Assembly: GCF_933775445.1 (NCBI RefSeq)
Contig: NC_065875.1
Location: 1,860,001 to 1,924,000 of the forward strand
Direction: 5' to 3'
DNA from: Argentina anserina
Taxonomy: Eukaryota; Streptophyta; Magnoliopsida; Rosales; Rosaceae
DNA length: 64,000 nt
The translations under genes and the position numbers were made by a program. The notes below the pieces were generated by a model, which saw only the letters and a list, made by a program, of their open reading frames with translations, made no database searches and was not told the origin of the DNA. Every line of letters begins with the position of its first letter. Position 1 is the stretch's first letter. Below, in pieces: positions 12,112-24,008 of this stretch.

Positions 12112-13560
12112 TAACCGAATTTCCAATTTCTATTCCTTGTAATTTATTAGAAATTATTAAAATTATGATTTGAGTAAATCCTTATTCTACATCTTCTCAT
12201 TAGTCATCATTTCGAAACGAAAGTGATTTCATAATAAAAAAGTTAAAAGAAAAATGTTTATGATTCAATGACCAAAAATTGATTTTTTTATTATCTATAA
12301 GGTATTTGTATAAACTTTTTTTACGAAAATTTTAGAGCTCAACAATATAAGTTCGTAGATATGTGGCACAAGTAAAATGAATATCGTATGAAAAAGTTAC
12401 GAATCAAAAATAATGTTGGACATTTTTTGAAAGGGGAATGAATAGGGAATTTTATGTGGAAAACCCCTAAAAATCAGACATTTAAAACTGAAGAGCCAAG
12501 CGACTATTTGCCTTCTTCTTCATTTCGACGCAACAGCTTCTCCGACCTTATTTTCCGTCGTCTGGTCACCAATCCGGCCACTACCGGTCCGATTCTCTTC
12601 AACACATCGCCATCTTTCATCTAAGCTAAGACCCACAACGAGTCGGCGGATGTACGCGACACTGATGTGGCCAGAAGGAACTGCCGCCATTGTCGCGGAG
12701 CTGCGGCGATTTCTGGCATCATCTCGACTCAAGGTCACTAATTGCTAACCTCAATTCTCCCTCTCGGCACGTTTCCAACCATTGTGAGACTTGACTCAAC
12801 CTCTAAATCCTTGTTTCAAAACTCAATCCACCGTCGGCATTTTAACCATTTTCTGGCGACTTCCCAGCCGATTTGGGTTTGGGTTCATGTTTGAAACTTG
12901 TCTATCTTCTCATGATCTACAAGGTTGATGTTGGAATCGTTTGATTTTGATGAAGTTGTGTAGCGGCGAGTGGGGCTCACGTGCAGTCGCTTACGGCGGT
13001 GCGTCCATCTGTATTTGAAGTAATGGTTTGCTCTATTATAATACACTCGTCAATACAAGTGTTTGCATATGACATTTGTATGTGTTGGGTTAATTTTTAG
13101 CATGTTAGTTATTGTTGTTGTAAGAATAGCTATATTCAGTTTGACTTGTAGAGGTTCAGGTTGATATCTTGGTGTAGTGGTAATAAGAGGTTGCTATGGT
13201 TCTCCTATGACCTTGGTAAGTCATGAAGGGAGGTTGCCACTTGGAAATTGGAAGGTTTATGTGACATAGTTACTAGTGATATTGTCTTGGTTGTTTACTA
13301 AGTTAAATTGTTTCACGTGGGCATTTGAATTGAAAGCTTTGTACTTGTATTGGTGGTATTGAAGGTGTAGCCCAAAGTATATATTCATGGAAATGTATAA
13401 GTGTATAACACATCCATGTCCTTGAGAAAGGTTAGCCAAGCTGCGCCTGACTTTTATGCAGTGATGATTAAAAGTGTTCTCTTCTAAATATTTACTATGG
13501 TGACTAATTTTTTTTTGTTTTTTTTTGTAAGATATTTTGACGACCATCGTCAAAACCAGC
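12112..13560 (+). repeat. Decayed gypsy LTR (relative of the LTR at 34818)
   Basis: It starts TGTAGTAACCGAATTT and keeps the same order of words as the LTR at 34818: TTGAGTAAAT, CGAAACGAAAGTG, AAAAAGTT, GTTGATTTTT-like, TTCGTAGA, GGAAAACC and CTAAAAATCAGA. After the first 400 bp the match is weak, so the right end is uncertain. I found no primer-binding site, so a solo or truncated LTR is most likely. Confidence 0.55.
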
Positions 13561-14999
13561 AGACAACAATCCCCTTAAATATTTAATGCATTTCTTAAAA
13601 TGCTCCGGGTTAAAAAAAATTTGTTTATCTACTGGCCTCTATAAAAGAGCATGATTTGGTCTTCATTACCTTGCTATTAAGGCCGAGATGCACGAAACGT
13701 CGCTTGAGCGTTTGGTCAAGGGAGAGTATCTACAGTTCTACACTACTAGGTGTTGACTTGTTTTAAAGGATGCATAATATGAAAATAGAAGATCATACCT
13801 TTCTCCTCTTACTCTAAATTTTCTTTAGAGTTTGGATATGAAACTAATGGATGCCAATGATTGCATTCCTTAGGATATTTTGGATGAGGCAGAAGAGCTG
13901 GTGGATACAGATACCGAGCTTACGAACTCTTCTGGCGATGAGAATGATAATGTTTAGGTTGGTTTGAGATTCGTATAGTTGAGGACAATTCTTTAGAGTT
14001 TTACTAATGAAAATTAGCAATGTTCTAATCTAAAATGATGCATCTTTTTTTTTTATCAAAAAAAAAACAATTACAAATGTCCAGTCTTCCAAATGGCTTA
14101 ATTTGGTTGAAGCTTATAAAGAAGTGCAGCTTGATCGGAGTAAAAATTGAAATCAATTATCAAGGATCTTATTCATGATATTAATGACAATGAAATCAAT
14201 TACCTCATACCTTAGCCATGGTAGGTAATAGCTTTATTGAAGTACTCGGCCACAATTTGAAATTTTTCTTTTGCCTCGGAGTCCAAATCAAATAATAAGC
14301 ATGTGAATCATGTTGCTTAGGTCTACTCACTAATATCTCATCCGGATATGTGCATCTTCTCATTTTTTATTCACTAGCCTCCGCGCTTGCGCGCATGACT
14401 AAGTGTGATTTTGGCAAAATTACAACACATTTGGAATCAAAGATATACTTGGTTAATAAGATGTCAGAACATGAAGCTGATTAAATGATGTGAAACTAAT
14501 GATAGCTTACAAAGTTCTGTAGACATTTATGTCTACAAAGAGAGTAGCCTACAAATGCTAAATCAAAACAATGCTGCAAAAGTTTTACACTCATCCATCA
14601 TCAACTGAATTAAGATTTTATGCTCTACATTTGTAGATGTTCTTGTAAAACAAACCAAACATGAATTTCAAAAGTTATACTAATAAAACCATGTATATCA
14701 AAACTTTAATAAATATACATTCCCGATAAACATATAATATATGTTTCTTAGTACCTATAATAATTACATTGATATTTGATGTATTTTCATAGGCAGGTTT
14801 CCTCTCAATTCCTAGTGCATTTTGATGTTCATCCTCAAAGGTATGTTGTTCAAAAATCTTTTTCTTGACAATTGATATGTTCATAATGTGTTATGATTTT
14901 ATGCCTTTTAATTGTGATATCCATATTTAGTTCTTCTTATTTTTAGTTCTTTTACTTACTTTAATGTTTTATAGGGGTGAAGAGAAAATTTGAGGAGAA
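13561..14999. other. Intergenic, no gene recognised
   Basis: A+T-rich sequence with a short A/T-run block (14045-14070). The word TCCGCGCTTGCGCGC near 14382 is the only G+C-rich spot. No supported coding sequence. Confidence 0.35.
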
Positions 15000-16430
15000 A
15001 GTAGCAGAACAAGAGGAAAAACATTGAAGAGATATTCCTAATGCTGAAACAGTAGTAGCCTTTGCGGAACTGCCACATTTGGGGATTAAATTGTACTGAT
15101 CCAAAAGGAACCAGAGATCGAGCCTTATATCAAAAGAAAGTCCTGCTTGTCTACTTTATGAAGAATTTTATGGTTCGTGATTTTGATATTCCTAGAGGGA
15201 CATATGGCAGTTTGAGTACGAGCAGCTCAGGTTACATGCAAATCTGCTATGTGTTACATTAGCTCGAGATTTGAAGGCTTGAATGGCTTGGCAAAATTCC
15301 AAGATAATTAAGACATCATTTGTGGAATGTTTAAGAGCCCAATCCATATTTTCTTGGAGGTTAACCCGTGCTGCAATACCCTATTGGAGTCGAAATCATC
15401 AAAGCCTTATGCAAGAAGGAAAACATGTGCTTATATATATATAAGATTGTGACAAGACATGAGTGAGATACCATTCCATTCCAGACAGAGACAAAGTGCT
15501 GCTGCCATCACAACTCCTCCATATTCATTCATTCAGTTTGTTTATGTTTTTAAGTATCTTTGTTATGTTTCCTGAACATGAGTAGCTAAACTCCTTTTCT
15601 AGGGATGGGATGAGGCCCTAGCATGATTGTCTACATGTTTTGATATTCAATTGATGGATTGCTAGTTTCTTTTAGATAAATTCTTAATCTATGCATGATT
15701 TATTGCTTACGTTAAAGTTCTATAGATTTGCGACCTTTAGGCTTTGCATCTAGCTATTAGAAGAAGAATTTGAGACGTACCTGCAATATAATTCTATTTA
15801 GCTTCTTGAGATTAAGTATTGTGAATTACATTATTGCCGTAACTAGAGTAGTGATTTGCATGATTCTCTTGTTTTCTAAACTGAATGAGTCCTATGTGTT
15901 AAATTTATGCCGTACCCGGATAGATTACATGTTAGGATATACGACCTCTGTTATACCTGGAGAGTATCATACACTTAAGGAAAACTTTGATCTAAGTGTT
16001 GTACCTTGACTTAGATACAAGAATTGTTATCTTTAGAATCGAAAAAATCCATTAGTTGTATCAAACAGTAGATAAGATTGTTTGTGGTTGATTCCGACAC
16101 CCTAGGCTCATCATCATCATCATATACTTACTTCTGATCTTTAAACTTATCGTGTTATCGATTGTTAACTCTGTTTTCTAGTTATTTTCTTATTATATTA
16201 AAGTCTTTCAAAACCCCAAAATCATAAGAACAATTTTATTTCAAGTCGCTTCATTTGTTTTAGTTCCCATGTGTTTCTCGTTTTGTGTGTTTTAGTCGTG
16301 AGTAATTTAGGATTTCATACTTTGAATTGAGCTAATATCCTCGTGGGAACGACAACCCCTCTCTTCCATATACTATATTACATCCACCCCGTATACTTGC
16401 GGGAATTACATCAGCGACGCTTGGTTTCCA
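15000..16430. mobile_element. Retroelement debris, possible LTR end
   Basis: The right part holds words such as CTCGTGGGAACGACAACCCC (about 16341) and TACTTGCGGGAATTACATCA (about 16395-16414). In plants these resemble the U5 end of some LTR elements. The left part (15062-15262) is a short open frame without family motifs. A CATCATCATCAT run lies near 16110. No second LTR was found, so the call is weak. Confidence 0.3.
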
Positions 16431-18270
16431 CGCATCATATCTATCATAAGTCATCAATGAATGATAATATACCCAAATTCAATTCTTACAATAACTTTAT
16501 TAAGCAAATAATGGATTGCAAATATATGACCATAGCAAGAATGAATTTACCTGACTAATGCAAACTTTGATAAACCTGCAAGATGAAAACAACAAATAGA
16601 CAATTAGTAAGAAAACCAAATTAGAAGTAGACTCATATTACAGGGGCAATAACCCTTTTCAATATAATTGGCCTTCAAACGATTATAAATCATCTTCTCA
16701 CTATCACTCATAGATCGATTGAGACCCATGGATGCTGTGTGTATCTTTTAATCATGCTTACATGTAAAGAGATTCATTTGTATTGATGTAATTAATCATG
16801 CCACAAACGTAAGACAATTTCAAAAAGGGTAAAACAATCCAGGTCAATTGAGATTGTCCACACATAAAAGAACAACATAGAAGCCCTTTCTTTTTATTAA
16901 GAACCGACTCTGTCATTCTGCTCGTATTTAACCTAGACCACAATTTGAAGGTACTCTTTCAAGAACCTAGGTAAAAAGTACTAAATTGAAGGGAGCAACT
17001 CAACAACTAATAAAGCGAACTAACCAAGTATGCATCCCATATTCTGAATAAGAAAAATGAAGCAATATGCAGATGAAATTACTGTTTCACCGGATCAAAT
17101 GAGGAGGCAAGAGTCGTTCGGTTTCTTTCCTTCTCTGCTGAGTTTGAGTTTATTTCTCTGTATAACTATCCAAACACACAACCGTCGAAAGAAGCTCAAT
17201 CCCCATGCACCATGTAAAAGAAGAATCGTACTGCCCACGCATCATGGAGAAGAAGTTTGAAGTCTCAAATCGCTTGCGCGATCTGGTTCTGCACGCAAGC
17301 AAAAGGAAATAAAAGAATCCTCTCCCCTAATGTTGTTGCAGCAAACGAAAGCTACATGTGCTTCAATGACCATACTGACCCTCTTTCTGATTTCCAACCT
17401 CAGCAAACATAAGGGGTAAAACAGTCCGCACAATAGTATGTGAACAGTGCCGATGGTGAACAGTAAAGAGTACTTCGCTTTAGTTTTTAGAGATAAAATA
17501 ATCATATCAAACATAAAGTTTTTATTTATTTTTAAATTCAAATAACATTAGACGAACAAATCAACTAATCTCAAAACATGAAAAACACTGCAATCAGATT
17601 TTATAGCTATGTTGTGAGAGATAATAACCAAACACTAAACATATAAAATATAAATACAAATTGTACAAAAGTATGAAACCCACTTCGTTTCATAAATCAA
17701 GTGAAATTGTACAAAAAAAACAATCCTAATGGACAACGAATCCTTTTTCAAAACAAGAAAACTTTTCATATTCTAAAATAAAGAATTAGTTTAAGGAAAA
17801 TATGTACTACCATATAATGGCTCATTTAAATCAAAAATAAGGTAGCACGGATACATTGTCTTCAACATTTACCTACTCTGACTAGGAAAACTTCACCTCG
17901 TTATGTTTGTACTCGATTTCCATCTCTTGTCTTGAACTTTCATCTCCATCTTGTAATTTCATCTTCAATAAGGCATGAAATGACCAATACATCTTCAACG
18001 ATATACATGCTTCATTTTTGTTGCTTTAGACTTTTGTTGAAGATTCATGGACACAGTTACCGTTCTTGTTAATGTCAAGAAATAGAAGAACCCTAGCTAG
18101 AAGCAGCAAAGTTACCAAGATTGGTTGGTCTCTGTGCTCTTGTATGCAATTGCTCACTCTTGAAGTCTTGATGTATATCAGCTCTACTCTTCGTATTTGA
18201 CATACTCGGTCTACAAATTCCATATCCAAATCCCTAGTGAGCCAAATTACCTATTCCCCACCCAGCCAAA
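16431..18270. other. Intergenic region upstream of the FHA gene
   Basis: Mixed A+T-rich sequence with several short ORFs without motifs (for example 17057-17260 and 17242-17541 on opposite strands). Nothing here is supported as a gene. Confidence 0.4.
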
Positions 18271-18271
18271 C

Positions 18272-18281
18272 TGTATATTAA
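18272..18281 (+). promoter_or_regulatory. Possible TATA element of the FHA gene
   Basis: TGTATATTAA lies about 120 bp upstream of the ATG at 18399, a usual distance for a plant gene with a short leader. The position is inferred from sequence only. Confidence 0.35.
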
Positions 18282-18398
18282 GGAGTCTACTGGGGGCAAT
18301 TTCGTCAAACAATAACTTCATTGAGATTGAAAATATTTCAGTCTTAGCTATAATGTTCCCTCTGGAAAACCCATTTCAAATTCAAACAGAAAAAAAAA

Positions 18399-19847
18399 AT
18401 GGAGCCTTTCGCTCTGAAGCTGGAAATGCTCAAGGGCCCCCGGCAGGGAGAAACCCTAGAGTACCGACCCGGTTCCAAGATCCGAATCGGCCGGGTCGTC
18501 CGCGGCAACAACCTCCCTATCAAAGACTCCGGCATCTCCACCAACCACCTAATCATCGAATCCGAATCGGGCAGATGGACGGTCCGAGATCTCGACTCCT
18601 CCAACGGCACCATAGTAAACGACGCCGCCGTCGACCCGAACACGCCGTTGGAGCTCCACGACGGCGACGAGATTAAAATCGGAGAGTACACCTCGATCTC
18701 CGTCAAGATCGAGTGCCGCGAAGAAGAGAGCCGGTTGCGGCGGAACCCGAGGCGCGCGGCGGTGGGTAAGGTGGTGGCGGGTGGCCGGAGAGGTAGGGCT
18801 GCGGAGGAGAGCGAATTGAAAGTGAAACCGGAGGTGGAGAAAGAGAATGATGAGGAGATTGGTGGAGCGGCGGCTAGGGTTCCGGCCCGGAGAGGCAGGG
18901 CGGCGAAGAAGATTGAAGTGAGCTGTGAGTTGGAGAAAGAGGTGGAGGAAATTGAGGCGGTGGAGAAGCGGAAGAGGGGCCAGGGGCGGCCGAGGAAAGC
19001 TAAGGTTTTGAAGAGTGTGGAGGATTTGGTGGAGGAGGAGGTTGCGGTGGTGCTGGAAGTGAGTTCGAGAGCAGCTCAAAGGTCGAATGTGGTTGCGGAA
19101 TCGGTGAGTTGCAGTGTGGAGTGTGAAGAAGTGAAGATTAAACCGAAGAAGCGAGGTAGGAAGAGAAAGGATGTGCAAGAGGAGCAGCTTGTGTGTGAGA
19201 AAGGCAATGTTGTTGCCGAGGAGAAAAATTTGGGGGAAGTTGCCTCGGTTGGTGTTAATGGCGATAATGAGGATAAATGTGGTGTTTTGGAGCAGAAGGA
19301 TTCGGGAGAAGCTGTTTTAATTGCTGCTAATGGCGATAATGAGGATGGAAGTGATGTCCCGGAGCAGAGGGATTTGGGAGGAATTGGTCCGGTTGAGGAT
19401 GATGATGCTAAGGGGCTAGATCATAGGGACGAGACGCGTGAAGAAGCAGCAGTTGGAGTTGGTGTGGGAGAGAGTGGCAATGATGATAATGAGAAGACAA
19501 AAGAGTCCAATTTGAGCCATGAAGAGGCGGCAGCCAGTGAATGTGATGTTGGAGAGAGTGGCGATAAGGTTGAAAGTGGTAGTAGGAGCTGTTCTAGTGT
19601 TAGTGGTGCTAAGGATGTTGATGAAAGGGGGAGTGGTTCTGGTGTCAAAGAAGGTTTGGGAAAGATTTGGCAGGAGGAGCCTGATTTGGAGAAGATGACA
19701 TTGGACGATTGGTTTGATTATGTGGAAGTTTCTTGGGCAAAAGTGGTAAATGATGAGATTGATAAGATTTGTGCTGGAATGAGAGAGAAAGCTAGGCTAG
19801 TCCAGGAGTGTATAGCCCAGCACAAGAGGGAGAAGGGTCAAAGCTAA
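18399..19847 (+). CDS. FHA-domain protein with AT-hook-like motifs (At4g14490-like)
   Basis: Single-exon, 482 residues. Residues about 5-105 form a forkhead-associated domain, a phosphothreonine-peptide binding fold. The hallmark residues are present: Gly31-Arg32 (IRIGR), Ser47 and His50 (ISTNH) and Asn69-Gly70 (SSNGT). The middle is highly charged and of low complexity. It includes basic stretches GRPRKAK (about 196) and KKRGRKRKD (about 248) resembling AT-hook DNA-binding motifs, so a nuclear, chromatin-related role is likely but inferred. Two copies of a block containing ANGDNED/VNGDNED plus EQKD/EQRD suggest an internal repeat (about 285-325). The C-terminal 65 residues (EEPDLEKMTLDDWFDYVEVS onward) look conserved and structured. 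The start is the first ATG of the frame, directly before the domain, as in the Arabidopsis relatives I recall. Partners and pathway are unknown. G+C is clearly higher than in the flanks. Confidence 0.9.
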   Translation: MEPFALKLEMLKGPRQGETLEYRPGSKIRIGRVVRGNNLPIKDSGISTNHLIIESESGRWTVRDLDSSNGTIVNDAAVDPNTPLELHDGDEIKIGEYTSISVKIECREEESRLRRNPRRAAVGKVVAGGRRGRAAEESELKVKPEVEKENDEEIGGAAARVPARRGRAAKKIEVSCELEKEVEEIEAVEKRKRGQGRPRKAKVLKSVEDLVEEEVAVVLEVSSRAAQRSNVVAESVSCSVECEEVKIKPKKRGRKRKDVQEEQLVCEKGNVVAEEKNLGEVASVGVNGDNEDKCGVLEQKDSGEAVLIAANGDNEDGSDVPEQRDLGGIGPVEDDDAKGLDHRDETREEAAVGVGVGESGNDDNEKTKESNLSHEEAAASECDVGESGDKVESGSRSCSSVSGAKDVDERGSGSGVKEGLGKIWQEEPDLEKMTLDDWFDYVEVSWAKVVNDEIDKICAGMREKARLVQECIAQHKREKGQS

Positions 19848-22800
19848 CAGAAGGACTGCCTCGTGTTTTGTGGTAGGTACTTGCAGCTTAATTTCTGTGT
19901 TTTCATATCAATTACTTTCGTGGCCAATTAATGTATATGTCATTACTTATTTTTGTGTAATGTAGTTGGTCTTTACTTATATATCTTGGTATGAAGATGA
20001 AAAATTCCTATCTGATATGTTAGCCATCCTGAATCTGACAGCTATTGTTTGTTACTTGGAATGCAAAGTTCATGATATGCTTCCATTTGTTGAATGTTAT
20101 GAAATTGGCTTTCTTAGTTATGTTGATTATTTCAACATAGAAGATAAAGGTCTTCGATGTTAGACTAGTTTCTATCATTGATGCCTCTTTCTTTAGTGTT
20201 CATGTTTTGTATTTCTAAATAAGTGATTCCTATTTCACTGTTATCTATATAAGAGTTTATGAGGTCATTATCTTTCGGTAAATTGCTCCATCTTATGCAG
20301 TTATGCTGCTTTAGAATTTGTGTTCAAACCCCTTGGTACTTTTGTCTTTTTGATCAGTTTATGTCCATCTTATTTCTTGTGATTATTAGATTTCCATGGT
20401 ATTGTGGTCAAACCACTGATGTTACTGTTTGCATTGCCAAAAGGGATTTGGTGATAGATGATTTCTCTAAATCTTTCATATATGTTCGAATGTTGTTGTC
20501 TTCCTGTTCATTCTTGGCTCGGTTGATATTCTGGGCAGGGATAATTTTGTTTGGTATATCATTAATTTCAGTAGTTCTTAGTGGTAATTCTAATTTCTTC
20601 CTGCTTCTTTTTTTTGGTTTGGTTGGATAATTTAGTCAAGGTTAGAAATAGTATTGTTTGGTATTTCATCAATGTGAGGAGTCGTTATTGATACATTCCA
20701 ATTTCCGCCAACCGGTACTTTTTCCCCATTTCTTATTGTGGTTAATGCCTTTAAGAACCCGAACTCCCCAATTAACTAGAATGAATTAGAGCTCTGGAAA
20801 ATCCAATCTAGTTTCCCTCAATAGTTGTTGGCATACAGTCACCCTGAATCTGACAGCTAGTGTTTGTTTTTCAAAAGTTATTGATATGCTTCCGTTTGTT
20901 GGATGTTATACAATGAGCTTTCTTTAGTTATATTGATGATTTCAACTTAGAAAATAAAGATTTTTTTTTTAAATTTTGAACTAGTTTGTTTCATTGATGT
21001 CTCTTTGTTTTGTGTTTTTTGGTTTTTACTCTCATTGAGAGTTCATGTTTTGTATTTATGGACAAGTGATTCACTTCTCACTATTATTTATATACGAGTT
21101 CCTGAGGTCATTTTCTTTAGTTGAATTGCTATATCTTATGCCCCTTTAGAATTTGTGTTCAAACCCCTTGGTTCTTTTGTCTTTTCGATCAGCTTCTTTG
21201 TTTCTTATTACTTGTGTTTATTATAAACAATTTCCATGGTATTGTGGTCAAATTACTATTGTTGTTTTCCCCCTTCTTTTTGTGGTAAATGTCTTTTAGA
21301 GCCACAGTTTCCCCAATTAAGCGGAAACAAATTGGAGTTTAGGGGAATCCAACATAGTTTTCCTTTTACAGTTGTTGGCAAATAGTGTTTTGCCGCTTTG
21401 AGAAGCCTACACTGAGCTGGTACTGATCACCAACAGGTGATGTATGATCAGTGAAGCATTTTTCCTTTAATATAGGATGTCCTTTTAGCCGTCATTGCGG
21501 TCCTCCTAATTCAAGTAATCTAAGGTTGTTTTTGTCTATCTTGTATATAATGGCCAATTGGCCATGCAAAATGGTCGAAAACAAAGGCTGGAGAGGTTTA
21601 GTTAACAGTTAATACTGTAATTAATTATATAGAGGTAGCTTCATATATTTTGTAATTCTTATAAGTTGCCTGTTACATATTACTGATAGCGATGATACTT
21701 GGCTCTGTAGGGTAGGTTGATTGTGTATTGATTTATATGTTTGAAGTCGGCTCCTGCCTTCATCTATTACTGATAAAAGGACTGATTTGCATATGAAATA
21801 GGAGAAACAGTTCTGATATAGTCAGTCAATGGCTGGAGCTCGTCTCTACATTGTGTTATGAAAGCAATTACCGACTTCTCTATCACATTTTCACTAGGAC
21901 AGCCTATAGAACTTTGAGCATCCTTCTTTTTTGCAAATGAAGTGGTCATAGTATTCCCTTTCTCTTTTCTCTGTGCAATTTGATGTTGGGTGAAAGCATT
22001 CTATAGATATAAGCAGTTAATTAGACACATCCAAATAGTGGATATGTTTGCTATACTTTCTGATCCGGTACTGGTGGAGATTTTAGGAGAGTTTCAGTTG
22101 AGATGAGCAGTTTGTTGGATATAAGTGGGCTGTGGGCTATAAGCAGCGAATCTGTAGAACTTTAATTGTCTGATAAGGCCTTCAGTACTCTACTGTGTGC
22201 AGCTAATAATATATACTCTTCCATCTCTATCTAAGCAATTTGTAGTTGACCTGGGAACCAAAGCATTCATTGCATCTAGCATAGTCAGATAACCAATCTG
22301 TGGGTTTGATCTTTTAGCCTTGTACATGCCCTTGGTTTAAATTTTATCAACTTCATCTATAGACAACTAGGATTCAAGGGATTTACATGATTGACTGTCC
22401 TGCTTTAAATCATGTCGACTTAACGTATATACCTGGGATTCATGGGAGTTACTTGTTTGACCATTTATTGTTATTTTATGGATTTGGAAAGCAGTACAAC
22501 TTGTCCCCCCGGAATCATTATCCCAGTATTGGTTTACTTTCATATCCTAGACCAATAGTCGAATTCGTGTGCAACATTTTCAGTAATCTCAAGTAATGTG
22601 AAATCATTATTTTTGTTCGTCCAAAATTGAATATCTTGGTCATCTGCTACTTTCCATGACCCTTAAATGACTAGTTTGTAGCAGTGATTACATAATGGAT
22701 TGTCCACTTGGCTTAGAACATAAGTCCTGGATCTGCATTTCTTGTTGCTATGCTGCTTGGACAAAAGAGATTCCTCTTATACCTTACTATTCTTTATGAA

Positions 22801-23442
22801 TTCTAGTTTATTTCTACAGAAATATATTTAAGTTGCTGAATTTTTGTTGGGAAACTTTTGTATTTTATGACTGATTAGATAATCAGAACCTCTTCTAGTG
22901 CTTAATATGTGCCTGTCTCGTCTAGCCTAGTTTAACTTTTGTAAGTCTCGCCATGAATTTGCCATCTAGGCCGGCTATAAGTTTACATTATAGGATACTT
23001 TTACTGGATGATCAGTTTTGGGTAAAGCCAATTGAAATTAAAGAATCTATGTACATGATCTTGCATGTAGAGTATAATCGGTAATATTCTGCTTCGTTTG
23101 TCCTGAGTCTGGCTCTTTTGACCTAATGTATCGTGCTTTCTTCCTCGGATTTTAGTTGGAAAAAAATACCGATACATTTGGCTAACCTTTTCATACTTAG
23201 AGGACCAACCAGAGCTCTACGTGAATTATATCGAGTCTTTTTTACATACGTTTGCTACTCAATGTAACAAAGTCTACAATTAAACTGTCCTGTCTTCTTC
23301 AACTGTTGTCGGCGTGCTTTACTTTTCCAACCAACCAGTCATTCAGTCGTTAATCAGATTGATTGCTGATTAGGGCATCTGGTAAAGGTTCAGCCATTCG
23401 AAACAATACCAGCAAGGATCTCCTGCAATAATGCATACATAC
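19848..23442. other. 3' flank of the FHA gene, non-coding
   Basis: A long stretch without supported coding sequence. T-rich, with TTTTTGCAG-like acceptor words, so part could be a spliced 3' untranslated region, but no transcript evidence exists here. Short frames at 19966-20163, 20259-20630 and 22387-22596 lack motifs. It contains the old duplication listed separately. Confidence 0.4.
20020..21340 (+). repeat. Diverged direct duplication, offset about 810 bp
   Basis: Blocks near 20027-20640 recur in order at about 20839-21330. Shared strings include CCTGAATCTGACAGCTA, GATATGCTTCC, GAGGTCATT, TTTAGAATTTGTGTTCAAAC, CCCCTTGGT and TTTCCATGGTATTGTGGTCA. Substitutions and small indels are many, so this is an old tandem duplication. 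Confidence 0.75.
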
Positions 23443-23632
23443 TCCATTGCATGGACCACTGTTCTTTCAGTGCTTGACAGATGACTGAAAGTAAAATCTG
23501 TGTTCAGCATTTGCTGCAATCTAAAGTTGGTTTCATTCCATTGCATGGACCTCTGTTCTTTCAGTGCTTGACAGATGACTGAAAGTAAAATCTGTGTTCA
23601 GCATTTGCTGCAATCTAAAGTTGGTTTCATAT
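23443..23632 (+). repeat. 95-bp tandem repeat, two copies
   Basis: 23443-23537 and 23538-23632 are almost identical, with one difference in GACCACT/GACCTCT. Each contains CTTTCAGT and ACTGAAAG, which can form an 8-bp stem around a 12-base loop. Near-identity points to a recent duplication. Confidence 0.9.
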
Positions 23633-24008
23633 ATTATTCTGCTCTTCCTAACTTGAAAGTGGATTGTCCACTCAGAATATCACTCTAGGACATTAATTCT
23701 TAATTTCGATTGCTGTTTTTTTCTATAGGTTTTGCTTTGACTAATGGGAAAATTCCATTTGTTTTTGCAGGATGGTTGGTCCATGCAAGAATGTAACTCC
23801 AAAACTCGTAAGGAAGTTTTCCTTGATTTTGAGGAACGTTGGTCCATGGATCTCTACCTTATCTCTTAGTGATTACAATTTGAGTTGCACCATAAATTTG
23901 TACTTAACGATTGGAAATAGTAATAGCGTCTTCTCTAGTGTATATATACATGTATTTTCTCAGGCCACTCATCTGAAAGAGTTTCAAATCTATATACCTT
24001 GCCATGGC
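23633..24008. other. Spacer with a possible splice acceptor
   Basis: TTTGTTTTTGCAG (23758-23770) followed by an open frame (23772-24104) looks like an acceptor plus exon. The frame runs into the palindrome and has no family motifs. No gene call is made. Confidence 0.3.

Noticed and set aside
18549..19178. 209-codon minus-strand ORF inside the FHA gene
   Set aside because: It is the shadow of a purine-rich coding strand, rich in Leu/His/Pro with no domain.
23461..23520. TTGDACAGATGA-like word (actual TTGACAGATGACTGAAAG) resembling miR156/157
   Set aside because: It shares only TGACAGA with that microRNA, differs afterwards, and the surrounding stem is just 8 bp, so it is not a miRNA precursor.
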